Under the pieces are notes generated by a model. That model was not told the DNA's origin. It saw only the letters and a program-made list of their open reading frames with translations, and ran no database searches. This document shows positions 38,751 to 47,868 of a DNA stretch of 49,326 bases, in pieces; positions within the stretch are counted from its first letter, which is position 1, and each line of letters opens with the position of its first letter. The stretch covers positions 1 through 49,326 of the forward strand of contig DAHXNH010000264.1 of the NCBI GenBank assembly GCA_027365485.1, in the 5' to 3' direction. The stretch is from Clostridiales bacterium (GTDB taxonomy: Bacteria; Bacillota; Sulfobacillia; Sulfobacillales; Sulfobacillaceae). The position numbers and the translations under genes are program-made.

Positions 38751-39512
38751 ATGCTCAAACCCCCTTCCATGCATACCGAGGATGCCACCCGTCAATCAAG
38801 GTGCAGCGGCGATCAGGATTTTAGCATCCGAGGTATTGTCCACGATTTCTTCAACTTAATTCAGATCACTCGAGGAACCATCGAGCTATTGCAACACGAT
38901 ATCGATTCCGAACCCCATGCTCGACGTCTGCTAACTGCGCTGCAAGCTCTCGACAAAATGGCTGAGTTAGCATTCGACCTCCGAAACGGATTTCGACTGG
39001 TTGCAGTGAACTGGCCCCAATTGAAACATGCAATCCAAGACGCGCTTTGGCTCGGTTCAGAAACTCAACCGGTATCATGGACGATTATTGAACAGCCAGG
39101 GTTGCCCACGATTTTAGGAGACATTCATGAGATCGGACGTATTTTTCTTAATTTGACTTGGAATGCATGCGATGCTCAGTCGACGGCACCCAACATCCAG
39201 GTCGTAGCCGAGGTGTGTTCGATGGAAACCGCCCCTGGGCAGGATGCATCTTCAGCCTTGGCTGACGAGGCCAAAAAGTGGCTTCGCATTGATTTCACCG
39301 ATAACGGTGCCGGCATGTCCTTACCTCAGCAGGCCCATCTCTTTGAACCTAATTTCAGTACCAAGGGTGCCGGTCGAGGGCTTGGTCTTGCGACTGTGCG
39401 ATCGCTCATGCACGGCCACGGTGGTGAAATTACTGTGCAGAGTCAATTGGGGCAGGGCAGCACTTTTCACCTTTACTTCCCAGTCCCCGGTCCGCGCTTG
39501 CCAAAACATTAA
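38751..39512 (+). CDS. Soluble orphan sensor histidine kinase
   Basis: A 253-residue kinase core. The phosphoacceptor region is IRGIVHDFFNLIQITRG with His31, like the H-box of NtrB-type kinases. The HATPase domain follows: N-box FLNLTWNACDAQ, G1 box DFTDNGAGM, F-box LFEPNFSTK, and G2 box GRGLGLATV. There is no membrane segment, PAS or GAF domain, and no response regulator gene beside it. The start is the ATG at 38751 because AGGAGG lies ten bases upstream; another ATG 16 codons earlier has none. It probably takes its signal from a partner protein. Activity is plausible since all boxes are intact. Confidence 0.9.
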   Translation: MLKPPSMHTEDATRQSRCSGDQDFSIRGIVHDFFNLIQITRGTIELLQHDIDSEPHARRLLTALQALDKMAELAFDLRNGFRLVAVNWPQLKHAIQDALWLGSETQPVSWTIIEQPGLPTILGDIHEIGRIFLNLTWNACDAQSTAPNIQVVAEVCSMETAPGQDASSALADEAKKWLRIDFTDNGAGMSLPQQAHLFEPNFSTKGAGRGLGLATVRSLMHGHGGEITVQSQLGQGSTFHLYFPVPGPRLPKH

Positions 39513-39849
39513 GCCCGCCTCATCGCGCTCGGGCCTTGCACTAAGACCCTTCAATCCCTCGTCGCAACCGACGGCAGGGCCCATAAGTCTTCCATTTTTT
39601 GTCCCATTGACTCGAAGTGTCGTAGCATGCTAAAAATACGTATCAAAGGTTGGCTCTTCAGCGAATAAAATGGCGAAAATCTCGGACTTAGTAGCCGCTA
39701 TCGTCTGATATTCGCTGATCCCAGTCGCGCTGCGTTCCTAACCAAGTCTGTTTTAGCAAGATGCCATCCCCCTCTTATTTGGTCGCAACCGCGCCACCAT
39801 GGCATTGGACAATCGTCATCATGAAGGGATATGGAGAAGGGGAGGATCC
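39513..39849. other. Intergenic stretch, no gene seen
   Basis: No gene or clear terminator was supported. The last bases (39838-39845) are the GGGGAGGA ribosome binding site of the next small gene. Confidence 0.4.
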
Positions 39850-40158
39850 ATGGAACACGATACGCTGACTCAAGAAGAATTTGTGGCCATGTTGCAAGCC
39901 AATCGTTCACTCGGACCGGACTACGATCAAGAGACCGCTCGCCAAATTTTGGACCGGGTGCGTTCGTCCTCCGATGCATACAGCATCGAGAATCCATCTT
40001 CTCTTAATGTACCCCGAATTCGCGGCCTCAAAGAGGGAGGCTTGGGAAAACCGCAAAATTCCGACCTGGGAGGTTTGCACTTCACTAAATTCTCCGCCTT
40101 CTTCCCCCGTAAACTCACGCTTGGTGACTGCACAAAGCCCAGGCCCCCTGCTCCCTAA
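39850..40158 (+). CDS. Small protein, probably truncated
   Basis: A 102-residue frame starting at an ATG behind GGGGAGGA. The first 35 residues (LTQEEFVAMLQANRSLGPDYDQETARQILDRV) look like a real, conserved-style helical opening seen in various small membrane-associated hypothetical proteins. The rest is low-complexity and basic and ends inside the loop of a terminator hairpin (PRPPAP), so a frameshift after about residue 40 is likely. No membrane segment remains. Function unknown. Confidence 0.5.
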   Translation: MEHDTLTQEEFVAMLQANRSLGPDYDQETARQILDRVRSSSDAYSIENPSSLNVPRIRGLKEGGLGKPQNSDLGGLHFTKFSAFFPRKLTLGDCTKPRPPAP

Positions 40159-40172
40159 GCGGGGGGCCTGGG
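40138..40172. terminator. Terminator hairpin between convergent genes
   Basis: CCCAGGCCCCC pairs perfectly with GGGGGCCTGGG around a 13-base loop. It lies between the small plus-strand gene and the minus-strand adaptor gene and overlaps the stop of the former. The T tract is weak. Confidence 0.7.
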
Positions 40173-40184
40173 GCTCTGGCCCGG

Positions 40185-41273
40185 TCAGAATCCGCTGAAT
40201 CCTCCTCCACCGCCAAACCCTGCACCACCGCCAAACCCGCCATACGCTCCCGAACGTCCGGCAAATCCCCCGAAACTTGGCAACACTTCAACAGTCACTT
40301 TGCCCGTGGTTGTCCCCACGTTCGGCGCCAAGATAGACTCTCCCTGACGTAACCCCTGAGTCACCACCACCGAATTCGTACTAGTCAGTCCCAAATGCAC
40401 CGGGACCATCTGTCCCGAGCCTAAGCGGACACCCCATCCAGATCCCATCGTGTGCACCGCATCCACCGGCACCACCAGTCCTGATTCCGACCCGGTTTCG
40501 ACTTCCAGCTCGACTGACATCCCGAGCCAAGGACTTGCCTCACCCGACCCAATCGGCAAGGTCACCGACACCGGGTACGTAACCGAACTCGACGAAGAAG
40601 ATGATGAGGTGCTTGGAACATCACTAATTGCCGAGACCACCCCGTGGTAGCGGTATCCGGGTTCGCCCTGAGTCCCCATCGTGACCTTTTCGCCCACGTG
40701 TACCGCATGAATGTCCATTTCTGACACGTCAGCCAATACTGAAACCTTTTTCACGTTCGCTACCGTAATCGACAGTGGCGACCCTGCCGTCACCACCGCC
40801 TGCGTGGCCACGACGGCCCCCGCCCCGCCACCGAATCCACCCCCGCCAAAATGTCCACCAAACGATGCCCCCGAACTAACCGTGGAACTCGGGGGTGCTG
40901 AGGTCGAACTAGAGGTCGCTGGCACCAAGTCACCGGCATCTAAGGTCGAGGCCACCACCCGTCCAGCAAAAGGAGCGGTGATGGTAGCGCCGTTGGCCAT
41001 GGTCGCCAAAGTTTGCCCAGATTTCACCGCCTGCCCGACTTGAACGGCCACACTAGACACCGTAGTGGGATTACCGCTGTATTGCAGCGTCACCGATTGA
41101 TTCGAGACCACACTTCCTGCCATGGCCAATGTATGAACCACCGTACCGCGGTTGACAGTAACCGCCTCTACCGTCTTAGCTTCGACCGGTTGCGGCGCGT
41201 TAAGTGCCGTCATGCCCCAAATTCCTGCCATAATCAACACGATTCCGCCGCTGGCCGCGTACCGCCGTTTCAT
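40185..41273 (-). CDS. HlyD-family periplasmic adaptor, glycine-rich (second)
   Basis: A 362-residue membrane-anchored adaptor. One N-terminal segment (GGIVLIMAGIWGMTAL) is followed by the split lipoyl domain (VGQAVKSGQTLATMANG and ITAPFAGRVVAS) and beta-barrel domain (VSVLADVSEMDIHAVHVGEKVTM). In place of the usual coiled hairpin there is a Ser/Gly-rich insert containing FGGHFGGGGFGGGAG. The C-terminus ends in another glycine-rich tail (FGGGAGFGGGGGFSGF). Such proteins link an ABC transporter to extracellular steps or cargo. It is the last gene of the MacB-like cluster, 131 bp after the permease gene. The glycine-rich parts are unusual and shared with the other adaptor and the peptidase nearby. 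Confidence 0.9.
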   Translation of the reverse strand: MKRRYAASGGIVLIMAGIWGMTALNAPQPVEAKTVEAVTVNRGTVVHTLAMAGSVVSNQSVTLQYSGNPTTVSSVAVQVGQAVKSGQTLATMANGATITAPFAGRVVASTLDAGDLVPATSSSTSAPPSSTVSSGASFGGHFGGGGFGGGAGAVVATQAVVTAGSPLSITVANVKKVSVLADVSEMDIHAVHVGEKVTMGTQGEPGYRYHGVVSAISDVPSTSSSSSSSSVTYPVSVTLPIGSGEASPWLGMSVELEVETGSESGLVVPVDAVHTMGSGWGVRLGSGQMVPVHLGLTSTNSVVVTQGLRQGESILAPNVGTTTGKVTVEVLPSFGGFAGRSGAYGGFGGGAGFGGGGGFSGF

Positions 41274-41404
41274 TTCACCACTCCCTTGCTCACATCGACC
41301 CTCTTGAGAACACCATAGCCACGGCTATCACCGCATGCCGCCCGACCTTCATCCCGAAGTTCTCCCCTTGCTGGTTGGCTCCACACTTTGTCAGCGGCCA
41401 TGGT

Positions 41405-42628
41405 TCACTCCACCCGCAAGGCGTCTACGGGACGCAGGCCCGCGGCGCGATTGGCTGGCCAGAGTCCGAAGACCAAGCCGACTGCCAACGCGAAACCAAA
41501 TGCCAGCAATGCAATCCCGGTATGAAAGCTAGGCTGATAGCCAAAGCTCTTGCTGAGCAGCACCGAGGCGGCAGCTCCTGATCCGACCCCCAACAGGCCG
41601 CCAATTCCAGACAGGACTAAGGCTTCGATTAAAAACTGTCCTAAAATGGCACCTCGCGACGCGCCAACGGCCTTTCGAATTCCAATCTCACGAGTGCGTT
41701 CACTAACCGACACCAGCATGATATTCATAATACCGATGCCGCCTACAATTAAGGAAATCCCGGCAACGCCAGCCAACAGCAAAGTCAGAGAATTCTGTAC
41801 CGAGGTCAAGGTGGAAAGAATTTGGGATTGCGCGGTGACCGAAAAGTTCTGGCTGGTGCCGATCCAGCTTAACAACTTTTGATCGAGGCGTGAGATCACG
41901 GCGGTCACATTGCTTTGACTTTTGGCCGAAAGATAGACCGTGGAAAGCGAGGTGCTGCCTAAGAGGCTTTCGGCCCGATCAATCGGAATGGCCGCGAAGC
42001 TATCCTCACTCTGACCCAAGCTGGTCCCTTTATTGGCTAAGACCCCTACCACTTCAAAGGGCACGCCGTTCACAGTGACGGTGTCTCCCACCGGGTTGAT
42101 GGCTCCGAAAAGTGTCTGAGCTTCGGTAGACCCCAAGACGATGACGTTTTCTCCGTCCGTTTCGTCCAAAGGCGTTAAGAAGCGGCCTTCCTGCAGCTTG
42201 TAGTTCATGATGTTCTGATACTGAGGAGTCGTCCCCACCAACCCGACACTAGCGGTGGTGGTCCCCACGCCCAGCGTTCCCGACCCTGCCACGACCGGTG
42301 CTACCCCGGCCACCCCGGCAATATTCCCTAACTTTTGCGCCTCACTGAGGGTAAGATTGGGCGGAGGAGCCAATGAGGTATTGCTCACGGTCGTGGCTCC
42401 GCTAGTCCCGCCAAAACTTTCACCGACACCGGTCCCTACATCGACCACTAACAGATTGGATCCCAGACCCTCAATGTTTTTGGTCACTGAACTACTGGCT
42501 CCATGACCCAGCGTCACCAACGTGATGACTGCACCTACGCCAATGATGATGCCCAGCATGGTGAGAATGGAGCGCAGCTTTTGTTCCCAAACTGAACGCA
42601 GGGCAACCCCAATCGATTGGCTGATCAT
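41405..42628 (-). CDS. MacB-like ABC exporter permease (FtsX type)
   Basis: A 407-residue permease with four membrane segments. The first is at residues 17-40 (SILTMLGIIIGVGAVITLVTLG), then a large extracytoplasmic MacB core domain (about 45-280), then three segments in an FtsX domain with ERTREIGIRKAVGASRGAIL between the first two. It uses a mechanotransmission mechanism and typically exports peptides or small proteins. Its start overlaps the ATPase stop (ATGA). With the two adaptors it forms a complete MacAB-like exporter. Confidence 0.93.
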   Translation of the reverse strand: MISQSIGVALRSVWEQKLRSILTMLGIIIGVGAVITLVTLGHGASSSVTKNIEGLGSNLLVVDVGTGVGESFGGTSGATTVSNTSLAPPPNLTLSEAQKLGNIAGVAGVAPVVAGSGTLGVGTTTASVGLVGTTPQYQNIMNYKLQEGRFLTPLDETDGENVIVLGSTEAQTLFGAINPVGDTVTVNGVPFEVVGVLANKGTSLGQSEDSFAAIPIDRAESLLGSTSLSTVYLSAKSQSNVTAVISRLDQKLLSWIGTSQNFSVTAQSQILSTLTSVQNSLTLLLAGVAGISLIVGGIGIMNIMLVSVSERTREIGIRKAVGASRGAILGQFLIEALVLSGIGGLLGVGSGAAASVLLSKSFGYQPSFHTGIALLAFGFALAVGLVFGLWPANRAAGLRPVDALRVE

Positions 42629-43314
42629 GCTGTCACCTTCCTATCTTCCACGACCGCACCGTCGTGAATCGCCACGATGCGCTGACTGCGACTAGCGACT
42701 GCGGGATCGTGAGTAATCACCAAAAAGGTTCGTCCCTCGGCGTTCAGTTCAGCGAACAAGTCCAAGATCTCTTCACCAGAATGACTGTCGAGGTTTCCTG
42801 TCGGTTCATCCGCTAGAATTAAGGGCGCATCGGCCACGAGCGCCCGGGCAATGGCCACTCGCTGTTGCTGCCCTCCGGAAAGTTGATTGGGTCGGTGATG
42901 CATGCGTTCTCTCAACCCCACTCGTTCCAATGCCGCCTCCGCACGTTCCTTTTGCTGAGTCACCGGGATGCCTTGGTACATCAACGGCAAACTCACATTT
43001 TCGACCGCGTTTAAACTAGGCAGTAAGTTGAAACTCTGAAAAATGAAACCGATGCTCTGCCGACGTACTTGACTCAGTGCAGCCTCGCTCAATCCAGTCA
43101 AATCCCGGCCATCGAGAACATACCGGCCTTGGCTGGGAACATCCAAACAGCCTAAGATGTGCATCAACGTCGATTTTCCGGAGCCCGATGGACCGATGAC
43201 GCTCAAATATTGGCCGCTGGGAACCGACAGCGAGATCTCGTGCAATATCTTTAACTCTTCACCGGCCATTCGGTACGACTTGCCTAGACGCTCCAACTCG
43301 ATAAACTGGTCCAT
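42625..43314 (-). CDS. MacB/LolD-type ABC exporter ATPase
   Basis: A 229-residue stand-alone ATPase. Walker A is GPSGSGKST at 41-49, Q-loop [18 protein letters not shown], signature [15 protein letters not shown], Walker [12 protein letters not shown] and switch VITHD. The start is the ATG at 43314, with AAGGA upstream; the frame is open further but runs into the adaptor gene. It lies 16 bp after the first adaptor gene and overlaps the permease start, so all are one operon. Confidence 0.95.
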   Translation of the reverse strand: MDQFIELERLGKSYRMAGEELKILHEISLSVPSGQYLSVIGPSGSGKSTLMHILGCLDVPSQGRYVLDGRDLTGLSEAALSQVRRQSIGFIFQSFNLLPSLNAVENVSLPLMYQGIPVTQQKERAEAALERVGLRERMHHRPNQLSGGQQQRVAIARALVADAPLILADEPTGNLDSHSGEEILDLFAELNAEGRTFLVITHDPAVASRSQRIVAIHDGAVVEDRKVTA

Positions 43315-43330
43315 CGCCCTATCCTTTCTC

Positions 43331-44377
43331 CTAGCCACCGAAGCCACCGAAGCCGCCACCAAAACCGCCAAAACGTGCCGCGCCCGGGGTCGTGGTGGAC
43401 GTGCTAGTTGCAGCCGGGTTAGCCACTAGGACCTGTTTAGATCCATCCAATCCGGACAGAATCTGCGTATCCGTGCCATTCGAGAGGCCTACGGTCACCG
43501 TGACCGAGGCCGGAATCGTCTTATCGATCTTGGCCGCTTCCGAACGAAACGCACTAGCACCAGAAGAACTACCAAACCCGCCGCCTCCGCCAAAGCCGCC
43601 TCCACCAAACCCGCCGCTCCCGAAAGGTGAACTAGGTTCAGGCAAGGCTGATCGCGGAATCATGACTTCGTCGGTGCCGTTGATGTTTTCGATGGCCGAA
43701 GTTGGCACATAGGTGGCGTCGCTCAAGGACCCGGTGTCTATGGTCACACTGACACTCATCCCCAACAAAATGCCGGTGGGATTCGTTACCTGCACCGTGA
43801 CGGGATAACTGACGGTATCGGACGATGACGTGCCCAGTTGTCCCACCGCGGTCACGGTGCCATCGAAAGTTTTCCCAGGCAAGGCCGAAACTGTGAGCTT
43901 CGCACTTTGACCGACTTTGACTTGCGTCACTTCTTGTTCGGGCACGGTGATATTGGCATAGAGGGTCTTCATGTCGGCAACCGTGACCACAGTCTGCCCT
44001 GCACTGACGTAATCCCCACCCACAACATTTACGCCGACGACCGTACCGGCTATAGGGGCGGTCATCTTCGTGCCGTTGGCCATCGTAGCCACCGTTGCCC
44101 CTTTGGCCACTACTTGACCCAGGTGCACCGCCACTGAGGAAATAGCCCCTTGTGCCGGGGCCTCGATGGTGGCCTGGTTAGCCGCCCCAATCGAGCCGGT
44201 TCCGGTCGCCGTCCCTTCAAAGGAACCGGTTTCCACCGATTCGGCTAGATACTGGGCTACCGCCGTAGTTTTGGCTTTGGAAGCGGCCATCACCCGCGGC
44301 ACAATAATGACTGCGGCAACGAGGACAACCACAACCCCTCCTACCCAATACACCCACTTACGCATCTTCTTAATCAT
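43331..44377 (-). CDS. HlyD-family periplasmic adaptor, glycine-rich (first)
   Basis: A 348-residue adaptor with an N-terminal anchor (VYWVGGVVVVLVAAVIIVP). Lipoyl-like halves are HLGQVVAKGATVATMANGT and MTAPIAGTVVGVNV, and the barrel domain includes VPEQEVTQVKVGQSAKLTV. A glycine-rich insert (GSGGFGGGGFGGGGGF) sits where the second adaptor keeps a Trp/Ser stretch, and the C-terminus is FGGFGGGFGGFGG. The ATG follows AAGGAG. It opens the operon adaptor-ATPase-permease-adaptor. It is only distantly like the second adaptor, so the two probably have different jobs or form a hetero-oligomer. Confidence 0.9.
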   Translation of the reverse strand: MIKKMRKWVYWVGGVVVVLVAAVIIVPRVMAASKAKTTAVAQYLAESVETGSFEGTATGTGSIGAANQATIEAPAQGAISSVAVHLGQVVAKGATVATMANGTKMTAPIAGTVVGVNVVGGDYVSAGQTVVTVADMKTLYANITVPEQEVTQVKVGQSAKLTVSALPGKTFDGTVTAVGQLGTSSSDTVSYPVTVQVTNPTGILLGMSVSVTIDTGSLSDATYVPTSAIENINGTDEVMIPRSALPEPSSPFGSGGFGGGGFGGGGGFGSSSGASAFRSEAAKIDKTIPASVTVTVGLSNGTDTQILSGLDGSKQVLVANPAATSTSTTTPGAARFGGFGGGFGGFGG

Positions 44378-44609
44378 CGTTGGCTCCTTCACTGATTGAG
44401 TGGTGATACCGATATAAATGAGAAATTGATGAGAACAAGATCGAACTGGTCTCAGCCTAGTCGACAATTGTTTCCAAACCTTTGCGTCGGCGCGAAAAAA
44501 ATATTATGATGTTGCCGTATTCTTCCGCGGTTGGCAATACCCCCGAAACAATTTCTCGATATAACTAAGGTGAACCGATTCAATTCTGACCGAAAGGAAG
44601 GACGTTAAA
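44378..44609. promoter_or_regulatory. Divergent promoter region of exporter operon and G1 peptidase
   Basis: The 232 bp between the two outward-facing genes must carry both promoters. AT-rich patches (AATATTATGATG near 44500 and CGATATAACTAAGG near 44555) are candidates. TTGCC/GGCAA near 44510-44540 forms a short inverted repeat. A shared regulator is possible but none was identified. Confidence 0.4.
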
Positions 44610-45806
44610 ATGCGAGCAATGATACGGATGGGAATGGCTTTGGCAGGGCTGACTGGGATGTCGCTATGGATGGCGGGACCGACTGCGGCTGCAGTAGCGA
44701 GTTCCCAGTTTGCTACGACAAATCAAGTGGCCTCGACCAAGTCCAGTGCTCATCCCTTAGCTTTGGCCTCGAACACGCTCATTTCGGTGGCCACCTCGAG
44801 CAAGTCGAGTGGCACCGCACTTCCTATCACCAACTCGGCCTCGAGTAACTGGGCCGGGCTTTCGACGACAAACGTTTCTACCACGTCTGTCAAAGCCAGC
44901 TGGGTAGTCCCCAACTGGAGCAATGCCGAGCCTGGGAGTTCAGTGGGTAACTGGATCGGCCTCGGAGGCTCGACCAGCAAACATCTGATCCAAATTGGAA
45001 CCGTCACTACCACCAATAACCAAGGTAATGCGGTCACCCAAGCTTTTTGGGAGCAACTGCCCAATAACGCCACCATGGGGGTAACTATTCCCACAGGAAC
45101 GAAAGTGACTGCTAAGATTGTCCCCGAAGGCACCGACGTCTGGAAGCTGGAACTAGTCAACTTCACCACTGGGGCCGTCTTGATGCAAAAAACGCTCACC
45201 TTAAGCGCCAGTCAAGCCAGTGGAATCGAAACCTCGGCCGACATCATTACCGAGGACATTAGCGGATCCAACGGTCTCATTCCCTTGGCCCCTTTCACCC
45301 AAACGACGTTTACCGGGGTGTATGTTAACAACACAGCGCTCGAAAATATGCCCATCACTGAACTCACCGGCGACGTGTTGGCCGATCAATTCGGCCAGGA
45401 GGTTGCTGGGCCTTACTACTCTACGTCGAAACCTGATGCGATGACCGTCGAGCAAACGGCGACCACGACTTCCGTTCCCACCCAGGTCAACTTCCCTGGT
45501 GGCGGTGGTTATGGTGGCGGGGGAGGTTACGGAGGTTACGGCGGCGGGGATGGCTATGGTGGCGGTTATGGTGGCATCAGCGGGTTTGGCGGAGGATTCG
45601 GAGGTGGATTTGGCATTGGCATTAGTGGCGGGCTCGGCCAGGGGTTTAGCATCGGCATTAGCAGCAGTGGGCTAGGGAGCGGACTGGGATCTGGGTCTGG
45701 AGCCGGACTCGGCGGCGGATTGGGTGGCGTCTACAGTAACGTCGGCGGTTCTGGTGTGAACTATGCCTCGAACAACAGCGGCTACTATGTTGAGATTATT
45801 CCCTAG
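44610..45806 (+). CDS. Secreted G1-family (glutamic) endopeptidase with glycine-rich tail
   Basis: A 398-residue exported protein. A signal peptide of about 28 residues is followed by a Ser/Thr/Ala-rich propeptide, then the G1 (eqolisin-type) fold from about residue 75: SSNWAGLSTT, KASWVVPNWS, NWIGLGG, HLIQIGT, AFWEQLPN, and ADIITEDIS. The catalytic pair Gln128 (in LIQIGT) and Glu215 (in IITEDI) is present. These proteases work at very low pH. From about residue 295 the protein becomes a glycine-rich tail (repeats of GGYGGG, FGGG, GLGSG) up to YYVEIIP. The ATG follows GGAAGGA. It diverges from a MacB-like operon whose adaptors have similar glycine-rich parts. Confidence 0.9.
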   Translation: MRAMIRMGMALAGLTGMSLWMAGPTAAAVASSQFATTNQVASTKSSAHPLALASNTLISVATSSKSSGTALPITNSASSNWAGLSTTNVSTTSVKASWVVPNWSNAEPGSSVGNWIGLGGSTSKHLIQIGTVTTTNNQGNAVTQAFWEQLPNNATMGVTIPTGTKVTAKIVPEGTDVWKLELVNFTTGAVLMQKTLTLSASQASGIETSADIITEDISGSNGLIPLAPFTQTTFTGVYVNNTALENMPITELTGDVLADQFGQEVAGPYYSTSKPDAMTVEQTATTTSVPTQVNFPGGGGYGGGGGYGGYGGGDGYGGGYGGISGFGGGFGGGFGIGISGGLGQGFSIGISSSGLGSGLGSGSGAGLGGGLGGVYSNVGGSGVNYASNNSGYYVEIIP

Positions 45807-45896
45807 CCACATATCGGTGCCGCACTTTCGAGAGTCGAAGGGTAAACCACTGGGTACGTCCCTTCCCAAAAAGAGTCGCTACCATCCTCTCGTTAA

Positions 45897-45947
45897 AACA
45901 TCACGGTGGATCTCCATTTAGGAGATCCACCGTGATGTTATTTTTTT
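45897..45947 (+). terminator. Strong intrinsic terminator after the G1 peptidase gene
   Basis: A perfect 19-bp stem (starts AACATCACGG, ends CCGTGATGTT) with a 5-base loop is followed by TTTTTTT. On the minus strand it is followed by TTTT, so it can also end the convergent exporter operon. Confidence 0.92.
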
Positions 45948-46004
45948 GCAACAAAGCTCTCTACGCCAGATTTAGTTGTTCTACCTGTGTTATCGATTAT
46001 CGGA

Positions 46005-46946
46005 TCAGCTATAGGACACGTCCCGCTTGACAAAAATCCACCAGGACAACCCCAACATAACGATGAAGTAGGCAATCATCATCTCAATGGAAAATCCAAG
46101 CGTCATGCCCGCAATGCGTGGTCCGCCTACGAAATATTGGGTCAAATTGGTGTTGGCAAATAAAATATATTTCACCCAAGAAAATCGACTCAAGGCTTCG
46201 ACCAACGTGCTTCCTACCAAAAAAGTTAGGATGGCGACGGTGATGGAAAGCGCACTGCTGCGAAAAATCGTCGACAGCATGAAAGCAATCGTGGCCGTCA
46301 CGATCATTTCTACTAAGAAGAAGCCATAGGTCATCAATAGGTAGGCGATCACGCCCATCTGTTCGACATGTCCGGTCGCGTTTACGTACGTCGTTGGTGC
46401 CCCGGCACCTTGTGCTCCAAACACGGCCGCGCCGATGGCAATCGAAAAAACCCCCAGAACGAGAGTGGTGGCTAGACCAAACAGTAGGGTCGCCAGGTAC
46501 TTCGACACCAAAATACGGGTGCGGGTGGCGGTTTGGGTCAAAAGCATCTTAATCGTACCGGTGGCGTATTCACTCGCTACGATATCGCCAGCAATGACCA
46601 AGATGAAGGCCATGGCTAACACGTCTAAGTTTGCTGCCGTACTCGCGAACTTCCAGGCATCAGTACGAAACGGATCGAGGTTATGCTTGAGATCGTACCG
46701 GTCACTCAGCAGTTGTTCACGTAGTTGCTGCACCGACGCTCGAGGAAGACCCTTAGTATGAGCCAAAGCGGTCTGAAGGCTCTGAACATTGGTGATTAGT
46801 TGCGGCCTCCAGGCTCCAACGTGAGGCTGACTGCTCAACGTCGTCCAAGCCACCAGGCCGATGGCCACCACGAGAAGAGCCCATAATATCCAGGTTCGGC
46901 TTCTCAGATAGATCTTGAGGTTTTCGTTTATGAGGAGATTAATCAA
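46005..46946 (-). CDS. ABC-2 exporter permease, BcrB-like
   Basis: A 313-residue membrane protein. It has one segment near the N-terminus (TWILWALLVVAIGLVAW), a 60-residue soluble loop, then five segments. GDIVASEYATGTIKMLLTQTATRTRILVSKYLA is the cytoplasmic coupling region typical of BcrB-type permeases. The start is TTG, inside the end of the ATPase gene and seven bases after AGGAGGG, which makes this start very likely. It forms a two-gene operon with the ATPase; export of a lantibiotic- or bacitracin-like peptide is the family role. Confidence 0.92.
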   Translation of the reverse strand: MINLLINENLKIYLRSRTWILWALLVVAIGLVAWTTLSSQPHVGAWRPQLITNVQSLQTALAHTKGLPRASVQQLREQLLSDRYDLKHNLDPFRTDAWKFASTAANLDVLAMAFILVIAGDIVASEYATGTIKMLLTQTATRTRILVSKYLATLLFGLATTLVLGVFSIAIGAAVFGAQGAGAPTTYVNATGHVEQMGVIAYLLMTYGFFLVEMIVTATIAFMLSTIFRSSALSITVAILTFLVGSTLVEALSRFSWVKYILFANTNLTQYFVGGPRIAGMTLGFSIEMMIAYFIVMLGLSWWIFVKRDVSYS

Positions 46947-47868
46947 CCGAACGCCCTCCTGTCATCGCCAGGAACTGATCCTCAAGGCTGCGTTTTAGCG
47001 CGCGCACGCCATAGACTTTGGCTCCCGCGCCGACCAGCGCCGCCACTAGCTCGGGAATCTGCTCTCGACTTAAGGTCAGCACTAATTCGTTCTCTCGGGT
47101 CTTCACCTCAATCCCTTCAAATCGCGCAGCAATGACCGCGTTCGCCGCACTCGCGTCATCTACGTCGAGGCTTACTTCTGATACGCCGTCCGCAGTCGCC
47201 GCGATTTCTCCCATGGTTTGAATATCGACCAGCTTCCCCGACTGAATAATGGCCACGCGATCACACATCAATTCCATCTCGGACAAAAGGTGGCTGGAAA
47301 CGACTACGGTCAGACCCTCGCTCTGAGCCAGTCGCCTGAGATAGTCGCGCAACTCGCGGATGCCAGCCGGATCCAGACCGTTGGTCGGCTCATCTAAGAG
47401 CAACACATCAGGCCGTCGCAGCAGGGCCTGCGCCAATCCCAAACGCTGGCGCATGCCTAGCGAATAGGTTTTTACACGGTCGTTGATTCTAGCCTCGAGG
47501 CCGACCTGTTGCACGACTTCCTCGATACGGGCTTCGGTCACTCCTTGACACATGCGAGCAAAGTGGCGAAGATTTTGACGTCCGCTGAGAAACCCATACA
47601 TTTCCGGGTTTTCCACAATGGCTCCCACGTGTTGCATCGCTTGCTCAAAATGTTTGACGACATCAAGTCCGTTAATCTCTACGGTACCCGATGACGCCGC
47701 GATTAAACCGACCATCATCCGAATCGTGGTCGTTTTGCCAGCGCCGTTGGGTCCCAACAGTCCAAACACCTCGCCCGCTGGAATTTGGAAGGATAAGTCG
47801 TCGACAATCGCCTTGCTACCAATTCGTTTGGTTAAATGCGCAATTTCTACCCGTGGTGCCAAAGCCAT
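46939..47868 (-). CDS. ABC exporter ATP-binding protein, BcrA-like
   Basis: A 309-residue ATPase. Walker A is GPNGAGKTT at 39-47, signature YSLGMRQRLGLAQAL, Walker B VLLLDEPTNGLDP, and switch VVVSSHLL. The C-terminal 80 residues (SEVSLDVDDASAANAVIAARF onward) resemble the BcrA accessory domain, ending SLEDQFLAMTGG. The ATG at 47868 follows GAGGG; upstream codons are in frame but not family-like. It overlaps the permease start by eight bases. The upstream 270 bp to 48139 hold the promoter and no gene. Confidence 0.94.
   Translation of the reverse strand: MALAPRVEIAHLTKRIGSKAIVDDLSFQIPAGEVFGLLGPNGAGKTTTIRMMVGLIAASSGTVEINGLDVVKHFEQAMQHVGAIVENPEMYGFLSGRQNLRHFARMCQGVTEARIEEVVQQVGLEARINDRVKTYSLGMRQRLGLAQALLRRPDVLLLDEPTNGLDPAGIRELRDYLRRLAQSEGLTVVVSSHLLSEMELMCDRVAIIQSGKLVDIQTMGEIAATADGVSEVSLDVDDASAANAVIAARFEGIEVKTRENELVLTLSREQIPELVAALVGAGAKVYGVRALKRSLEDQFLAMTGGRSVD

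Noticed and set aside
45480-45790. Tandem DNA repeat or CRISPR-like array
   Set aside because: The repetition comes from glycine codons in the peptidase tail; there are no regular spacers.
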